Origin: Leptotrichia shahii
Lineage (GTDB): Bacteria > Fusobacteriota > Fusobacteriia > Fusobacteriales > Leptotrichiaceae
Assembly (NCBI RefSeq): GCF_008327825.1
Contig: NZ_AP019827.1
Location: 558,001-622,000, forward strand
Length of the DNA: 64,000 nt
Reading direction: 5' to 3'
This document shows positions 27,394-35,100 of this stretch, in pieces. The number at the start of each line of letters is the position of its first letter. Position 1 is the stretch's first letter. The position numbers were made by a program, and so were the translations under genes. Under the pieces are notes generated by a model. The model was given only the letters and a program-made list of their open reading frames with translations, searched no databases and was not told the origin of the DNA.

Positions 27394-27459
27394 CTATTTA
27401 GTTATTCTATAAACAATGTATAGAACAATGATAAGTCTAATTATATCCTCGTTTGACAT
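27394..27459 (-). CDS. 21-residue hydrophobic peptide, candidate type I toxin
   Basis: A short frame on the - strand starts ATG at 27459 and stops TAG at 27394. The peptide begins MSNEDIIRL, has an uncharged Ile/Val/Leu/Tyr-rich middle (IIVLYIVY), and ends YRITK: a single short membrane-spanning segment with charged ends, as in known type I toxins. AGGAGG at 27471-27466 sits exactly 6 bases before the ATG. A TATAAT at 27513-27508 would start an mRNA near 27501, and GCCCTTAGGGGC plus seven T at 27362-27344 can end it. A candidate antitoxin RNA is encoded directly upstream. Membrane toxicity is inferred; no homolog can be named. Confidence 0.6.
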   Translation of the reverse strand: MSNEDIIRLIIVLYIVYRITK

Positions 27460-27515
27460 CTCTTGCCTCCTGTTCGCTAAATATGAGTTTTACTAGAACT
27501 CCGTAATATTATAAC

Positions 27516-27594
27516 AAAAAAAACTGGGAAAATCCAGTTTAATTTGCTAGTAAATTTTATTTAACGAACAAGTTCCCCTTAGGGTTCTTAAGGT
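27516..27594 (-). ncRNA. Candidate antitoxin small RNA (about 79 nt)
   Basis: On the - strand TTGACA (27628-27623) and TATAAT (27606-27601), 16 bp apart, form a strong promoter. Transcription would start near 27594 and end at the hairpin AAACTGG-ATTTTC-CCAGTTT with a T run (27540-27516). The RNA contains a segment complementary to the peptide mRNA leader, including an unbroken 13-bp block that allows two G-U pairs and reaches into the Shine-Dalgarno sequence. It also contains CCCTAAGGG, complementary to CCCTTAGGG in the peptide gene's terminator. This two-site pairing is reminiscent of Fst/RNAII systems, but here the two genes are in tandem. Confidence 0.55.
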
Positions 27595-27683
27595 GAGTTT
27601 ATTATATCATATTTTATGAAAATGTCAAATAAATTTTTTTATAGCGAAATTTGTTATTGAAAAATGGGAGGAGAGTTTGTTAG

Positions 27684-28373
27684 ATGAAAAAAGAAGAAGT
27701 TGAGAAGAAGAAAATTATTGTTTATGATTTTGATAAGACACTTTATGATGGGGAGACAGGGGTTAATTTTTCGATGTTTTATTTGAAGAAGTATCCAGTT
27801 AGGTCGATTTTGTTTTTGATGAAGTACTCTAAGGATTTGATTTTTTATTTGTTGAAAATAATTAATTTGACGACTTTGAAGGAAAGGTATTTTAAGTTTC
27901 TCGAAATACATTCTAAAAGTGAGATTGAGGAATTGGTGGATGGATTTTGGGAGACTAAAAGGAATAAAATTTATTCTTGGACAAGAGAAGAATTGGAAAA
28001 AAATAAAAAAGAGTGTGAGATGGTTATTGTATCTTCAGCAAGTCCATTGTTTTTAATTGAGAATTTTTTGTTGTCGCTTGGGTATGATAAAGTTTTTGGG
28101 ACTAATTTTGTGAATGATGAGAAAGAAGGTAAGGAAACTTTTGTTGCGAAAATTGATGGGGAGAATAATAAAGGAAAAGAAAAAGTTAAAAAATTGGATG
28201 AATGGGCGAAGAAAAATGAGCTTGAATATGAGATTGTAAAATTTTATTCAGATAGTTTGGCGGATGAGCCTTTGTATAATATTTCACGAAAGAAGTATTG
28301 GATAAAAAGAGGAATTAAAGTGGAAGGAATGCCTAAAAAAAAGACTTTGTTTGATAAATTATTTTGGAATTGA
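27684..28373 (+). CDS. HAD-superfamily (IB-type) phosphatase
   Basis: A 229-residue hydrolase of the SerB-like HAD-IB group. The nucleophile motif is YDFDKTLYDGE near residue 14, motif II is VIVSSASPLF, and the Lys and Asp of motifs III/IV appear in the KVKKLDEWAKK and FYSDSLADEPLY segments. The all-helical cap (SMFYLKKYPVRSILFLM) is hydrophobic, as in the YfhB/Rv3661 type. The substrate is unknown. GGGAGGAG precedes the ATG. It stands alone between the repeat-rich gap and the autotransporter leader. Confidence 0.8.
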   Translation: MKKEEVEKKKIIVYDFDKTLYDGETGVNFSMFYLKKYPVRSILFLMKYSKDLIFYLLKIINLTTLKERYFKFLEIHSKSEIEELVDGFWETKRNKIYSWTREELEKNKKECEMVIVSSASPLFLIENFLLSLGYDKVFGTNFVNDEKEGKETFVAKIDGENNKGKEKVKKLDEWAKKNELEYEIVKFYSDSLADEPLYNISRKKYWIKRGIKVEGMPKKKTLFDKLFWN

Positions 28374-28576
28374 TGTTACAAATGTGAGTTTATCTTTAGA
28401 GATTTTTCTGATATCTCTTCCTAAATTTTATTAAAAAAGTTGTTTGTATAGGAAAATTAAAAATTTAAAATGGAGTTATTAGGAAGTGTAATGAAAATAT
28501 CGGTATTTAAAGGGAGAATATAGGTTAGAAAATATTTAAAATTTGATTAAAATTAAAGAGAAATTTTGGAAAATGC

Positions 28577-28605
28577 TTGACTTATTTTTTTTAATAGGGT
28601 ATACT
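28577..28605 (+). promoter_or_regulatory. Likely promoter of autotransporter gene 1
   Basis: TTGACT (28577-28582), a 17-bp spacer, and TATACT (28600-28605) lie about 580 bp before the gene. The 811-bp gap between the HAD gene and the autotransporter holds no other gene that I can support. Confidence 0.5.
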
Positions 28606-29008
28606 AAAATTATATCAATAGTCTTTTAAAATGATATAGGTTTAATAATTTATAAATAAAAAAAAAGGTAAAATTTGAGAGGAAATAAGTTTTGTAAAGT
28701 TGAGCTATTAAATCTGTTGTGTTAAAATATTGACTTCAGACGTTTAAATGTGAGATTCTAGCGAGCTTTAAGTTTAAATTGGAATAAGAAAGGGTAAAAC
28801 AGTAATTTATAAGGGATCAGTAAAGTGAAAACTAAGGATAAAGAAAACTGACAGTTTTTTACAAAAAAGTTGGATATTTTACTTGGGATATTATTAGAAT
28901 TGACTGTTTGCAGTTGGAGAAATTAAGGAGATTTTTGTTTTTGAATCACTATCAAATCACTAAATTCACTATTTTTATTTTAATGGTGGGTTAATAATTA
29001 TCACTTAG

Positions 29009-29184
29009 AAAGTCCTCTATGGCCCCCCTTAAGGACTCTTTCTGCTCCCGCTTCCATTTTTACTGGACTTGCCAACTTCACCTTGATCCGTTTGAAAGGT
29101 CTTGAGACTATTCTGATACTGGCTTTGTCAAGCCAGACATTAACCGGGCGGCCTTCGCTGTCCACATAATTTTGAGGAGGAAAC
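29009..29184 (+). promoter_or_regulatory. Conserved GC-richer leader of autotransporter 1, with hairpins and an antisense open frame
   Basis: This leader is nearly identical to the one before the second autotransporter (7 differences over about 170 bp, inverted at 53331-53507). It contains the perfect hairpin CTGGCTT-TGTC-AAGCCAG at 29119-29136 and an outer AGTCCT...AGGACT pair at 29012-29035. It is more GC-rich than its surroundings. On the opposite strand the frame 29186-29001 is open for 61 codons (start MFPPQNYVDSEG) and is also open in the second copy. Whether either strand is translated is unknown. Confidence 0.55.
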
Positions 29185-32100
29185 ATGAGTAATAATCTGC
29201 GACAGATTGCAAAGGACTTGCGATCGTTTGTAAAAAGATGTAAAGACGTACATTATTCTGACAGCCTGCTTATCTCTTTCCTGATAACAGGTCTTTTAAC
29301 AATTGCCCCAAAACTTCATGCTGACGTGGCAAGCGAACAGCAGGAAGTTACGGCACAGACATACGATGCCATAACGGATCTGAGACAGTCCTTCATGCGT
29401 GCAAGACAGGAAAACGAGAGATCATTAAGAGGGGCAGAAAGCGAACTGGCTCAGCTGTTAAAGCAGGGAGATCAGGTAATAAAGAGCCCATGGGCATCAT
29501 TCCAGTTTGGAACAGGCTATACAAACAATGACTGGGGGACTACTTACAGAGGTAGAGGAGGAAAGTTTCTTGAATACTACAAGAGAGACAACGACTTGAC
29601 CAAGTACGTGTTCGACAAGGATAAGCACTTGTATGGGGCAACTAACTTGAATATTCCAAGAAATCAGGAGCCAAATTCATTGACTATCAATCCGGCTAAT
29701 ATACATGAGCCTTATAAGAATTATACGCCTGAAAGAATGGATAATATTAATATGCCAAATAATCTAGCATTTAATCCTACTGTTTATAATAGCAACACTT
29801 TAAATTTTCCAGCTAATTATACTCATGATGGTGTGTCTACAGGTTACACTTTAGATGCTGCAACAGTTAATAACAATGTCAAGAGTTGGGGAAATAGTAC
29901 TACTTTTGATCATACTAATGGAACAACTGGAACTTTTTCAGCATTTGACGGAATGTATACTGATACAGCAAATGATTCTGGACAACATACAGGTGCTACT
30001 GGTTTAACTATTTCGGGAGCAAGTGCTACTAGTCGTGCTACAATGAATAACGGAAACGCTGACGGATATCATGATAATTATAGACCAGATTCTGGTGGGT
30101 ATTGGTATACTTTTTGGAGACCATATGTACGTTGGAAGAGTACAGTTCAATATTATGGGTTAGGTGGAACTGGAGGACAAACTTTAACTCAAACATCGGG
30201 TGCAGGAATAACAACAGGGGTTAATGACGATCAAACACCAACAACAAGTACAGGAACTTCAGGAACAGGATATGATGGTATTTATGAAGCTACTAGAAAT
30301 TGGTCAGGTTTTTCTTATGATGATATGTGGGATGATATTTGGTATGGAGGGGCAACTAGAAGAAATAATTTTGTTAATAAATTAGTAAGTTATGCAGATA
30401 ACAATAAGTCTACTGACTTATTTAATGCCTCTACTAGTTATAATGTTTTATATGCCAATGGAACAATTGCACCGACAGGAACAGGTGCTCATAATACTGC
30501 CGATTCTGCTACTATTAGTACAGCTTGGAATACTATTCCTGCTCAAACATATGTGAGTGGTGGAACAACATATTATGATACAAGGACAGGCTCACAAGGA
30601 ACTAGTGGATCAAGTTCATATAAAAAAATAACATTACCTGATACTACTGTCCATTATTATTCAAATGATGCTGCTGGTGCTAGAGAATATGCTTTAGATA
30701 TGATTACTTATTTAGCTAGAAATACTTGGGATAGTAAACAAGGAAACTGGCGTAGTGATTATAATTCTTTTTATTCTGGCGGAACTGCGACACATAGAGA
30801 TGAATTAATATTAACTAACAAAGCAACAATTGTTAAGTATGTAGATGCTAATATTGGTAATACTGCTTCACTTGCTGGAGGATCATTTTTAAAAGCATTG
30901 CCTGGAGCAGATGTGACCGTTACAGATACAGATGTTTCTATTTATAACGGTAGTGGCGCTGCCTATGTATTAAATACTAATACAAGCAGTACTAGTGGGA
31001 CAAAAATTACATTCTCTGGAGACAGTAACTCAATAGCCAACTTTAATACTACAAACGGTCACACAGATAATAATGCAACTGATGATACTAATAGCAATAT
31101 AGCATTTAATTTCCAAGAAGGATACAGTGGAGAAACTCCTAGTACTGCAATAACAGGTAATGTTGAAGTATCAGGTAAACATGATGTAAGATTTAGGGGA
31201 AGTAATAACATTGTGTACAATGTAGTTGGTGCTGTGGACAAATTAACAGTTACAAATGGATCGATGGGTGATGATACTATAGAAGTATGGAATACACAAG
31301 GTAAAGGACGTATATTTACAAAAGGGACTAATAATATCGTGTATAATGGTTATGGAGCTGTGCTTAATGCTGCTTCAGCATTAACGTTACATGATGTTCA
31401 AATGCATGGTAATAATTCAATTATGGTAGCTTTACAACCATTACGTGGTTTAGCAGGTGCTAATACAGGAGCAAGTGGAGTATTTAACGGAAAAATTCAA
31501 TTGCAAGGTGCTTTTGGTGGAAGTACTATTAGTAATAAGGCAATAGCTATTTATGCAGCTAACTCACAATTTAATGGACTTAATGCCGGAACAATTATAG
31601 CTGGTAAAGGTGGAACTACTTTAAATGATGTTGATATTGATATTTTAAACGTTGGGTTTAATCAAAATGTTACAAACGGTATTTCGGTATATGCCATAAA
31701 TGGAACTAATGTAAAAGTTGGTACTAATAACACAAATAACATTACTGATGGATTGCAAAATTCTAGTAGAAAATTCTCAGATATTAAATTAGACGGAGTC
31801 AGCACAGGTCATGTGATGGGATATGCAAGTGGTGAAATAAAAGATGTTATTGCTAATTTCTTGCCGAATTCAGTTGTAGATAATAAAGCAACTAAGATTA
31901 CTTTCAATAAAAACGTAGATTTAATGTCTAAAGATGGTTTTGCATTTCTTGCTACAAATGGTGGAGAAATTCAAGCTGGTACGACTGCAACTCCAGTTAA
32001 TGTAAGAGCCGCAGGATCTAATGCTGTTGTTGCATATGCTAATGGAGTATCAAATAGTGGAGATCACGCTTCTAAAGTTTCAATTACAGGTAATGTAACT

Positions 32101-35100
32101 GCTGCAGACTGGTTGACTTTAAATAATACAGATTATGCTACAATGAGTACTACTAATAAAGCACGTACATATAATAACATTGGTGCTTATGCTGTCAATA
32201 ATGGAGTGATTGAAATTACAGGAACAGCAGCTGCTACAACTGTTGTAGAAAATGGAACAGATGCAAATAATGATAAGTCGTTAATTTTTGGTATTGGTGC
32301 TGTAGCTAAAAATAATGGTTCAGTAAAAATGAAAAATGTAACTGTTGTTGACAATGAAAAAGGAGCATTATATGCACAAGATAGTGGTACAATTGAATTT
32401 GAAGGTAATATTGTAAATCAAAATAATAATAATGCAACAGGAACTATCGCTGCTGTCACTGGAGCTACAGTTAGTGGTGCAAGAAATGCTAAAAGTACTA
32501 GTACTGTGAATACCCATGAAAAAGTCTCACCATTTTATGTAAAACGAACTTCTACTAGTGATACTTCTTCAATTACATTTACAGGTGGTGCTGTTGATAA
32601 AACAAACATAGATATGCATGATGGAATTTTATTGACAGGAAATACTTATGGAAATACCATTAGATCTGGATATGATTCAACTGCAAGAGAGTGGGATTAT
32701 GCTAAATCTACTTGGAAAACAGGTTCTACAGAAGAACAAAATATGTATAATAACGCAAAATATAGAAATATGGATCATGTAACCGCTAAAATCTTAGATG
32801 ATGATATTACTATAGGAATAATTAATCAGGCGTCTGATGAACTTAACTGGACAAATGCTAAAGCTGGAGGAACTGGAACTGGTGTGGCATCAGCTAACTT
32901 CTTAGGTGGAATCGGTGCTTATGCTGGTGGATTGAAGATTATAAATGGTACTGGTGCAAGTGATGCTCATATTGTCGATGTTACTGTAATTAATAGTAAA
33001 ATAAAAGTTGCTGATGATATAAAGATTGAAGATATTGAAAAAACAAAAGCAACTGCAACTCCAGCAACTGATAAAAATGATACTTTTAATGATATAAAAA
33101 TGGAAAGTACATTTGTAACAATAAATGATACTAAGAATGTTACAGGAGATGCTAGAGAGAGAGACTTAAAAGATGCTAAAGGAGGTTCTAATTTTCAAGT
33201 TAAAAATGTTGGGCTTTCTATGGCAAATTCATTATACAGATGGGATGATGTAAAAAGTATTACTAATACAACATGGAGAAAAACAAATAAATCAGAATCT
33301 GGATTCCAAAATTTAGGAGTAATCAATGTCTGGGGAGGTTCTAAAGATACTACTTTAACTACTGCTCCAATAACAGGTGTTCTTGTAAACTTTGGAACTA
33401 TTCAAAATGGTGATGGTTCTGATGGTGGTACTATAAAAATAGATCATGGTAATGCTATGGTTGGAACAGATGGAACAGTTTTACAAAACTTAAAAAATAG
33501 TGAAATTATAGTTACTGGTAAATATGAAAAACCTTCTCCTGCACCTACAATGGGTGACAATGCAGGTAGAGCTTCAGAAACTGTTTCAACTGGAGAAAAT
33601 TATGGTATTGTAGGTATTTCAGATACAGATGATATAACTTACAATGGAACAGATAACTCTGTTGCAATTAGACATGAAGATGCTAAAATTTTTGTTGAAG
33701 GAGATCAATCTGTTGGTATCTATGCAAAAAATAATAATAATGCTGCTGCAAGTGGTGTAACAATTGATTTTGTAAACAATACTATTGGTTCAACTGGTAT
33801 TGATGTTTCAAATTCAAATGTAACTTCGCCTGACGCAAGGGGAATAGGGATTGCATTAGTAAACAAAAATACAAACTATGCTAACGGATACACTAATGCT
33901 GGTGGAATAATTAATCTTACTGGTGGAAACGGAACATTTGGTACATGGGGTACTAAAGCAACAACATTTACTCCAGGTTCACTTAATACTAATTTAGGTG
34001 GAAATGATATTTTTACAGGTAAAAATGGTGTAGGTATCTATGCTGAAAGTGCTGAAATTAACTTGCTTTCTGATAAATTCACTGTAGAAACTGCTGATAA
34101 CGGAGTAGGATTATGGGGAATGGACGATACTCATGTTGCAACTGGTGCAAACCACTTGAAGACATTCCAATACAATTACAATGGGGCAAGTAATAAAAAT
34201 GGATTTGCAATGGCATTTGGCGGAAAAAATACACAAGTTACAACAGCATCAAATGATTTAGATATTAAATTTACTAATAAAGCTGATTCTGCAGGTGTAG
34301 ACTTAGCATATGAAATAGCTGAATCAAAAGCTGCAACTCCATCAACTACTAGAGGTACTCACAAAGGTATCGCTGGTATCCTAGTAAATACTAATGATGC
34401 TGGAGACACTGTAATTAACAGAGGTAATATTGAAGAAGATTCATCATCTGTTACTAATGTAAGAGCTTACGGTGCAGTAGTTAATAAAGGTTCATTTGTA
34501 AACTATGGTAATATTAAACTTAATGATTCATTGAATGCTCAGGCTGACACTATTACTTCTGAAGATATGAAGAAAGTAAATATCGGTATCTTTGCAAATG
34601 ATGCTAATGGTAATGCTGGTGGAACTTATACAACTATTACAAACCACGGAGATATTACAATTGGAGATTCTACAAATGATAAGAATATAGGAAGCTGGGC
34701 TATTTATGGATATAACGTAAATACAGGTGCTAAAGCTGATGGAAGCAAATCTCAGATTACAGTTAATAAAAATAACTACGGAATCTATTCAGGAGATGGA
34801 AATGTAAATATCCAGCAAACTAAGATTTTAGTAGGAAATGATACTGTAATGGGACATGTTCAAACAACATCAGGAGTTTCAACTGCAACGGGAGCTTACC
34901 CAATTAGCAGACAAACAGCATATGCTAATGCTAACAACTTGTTATCGAAATTGGATACTCCGAGAGAAAGAGATTCTGTAATAGGAGTTTACATTGACAA
35001 TAACCAAACTAGAACAAATACTGCAAGAAACATTAATGTAAGTGCTGATATGGATATAGACAGATTCTCATATGGTATTGTAATGGCTGAGAAAAATGGA

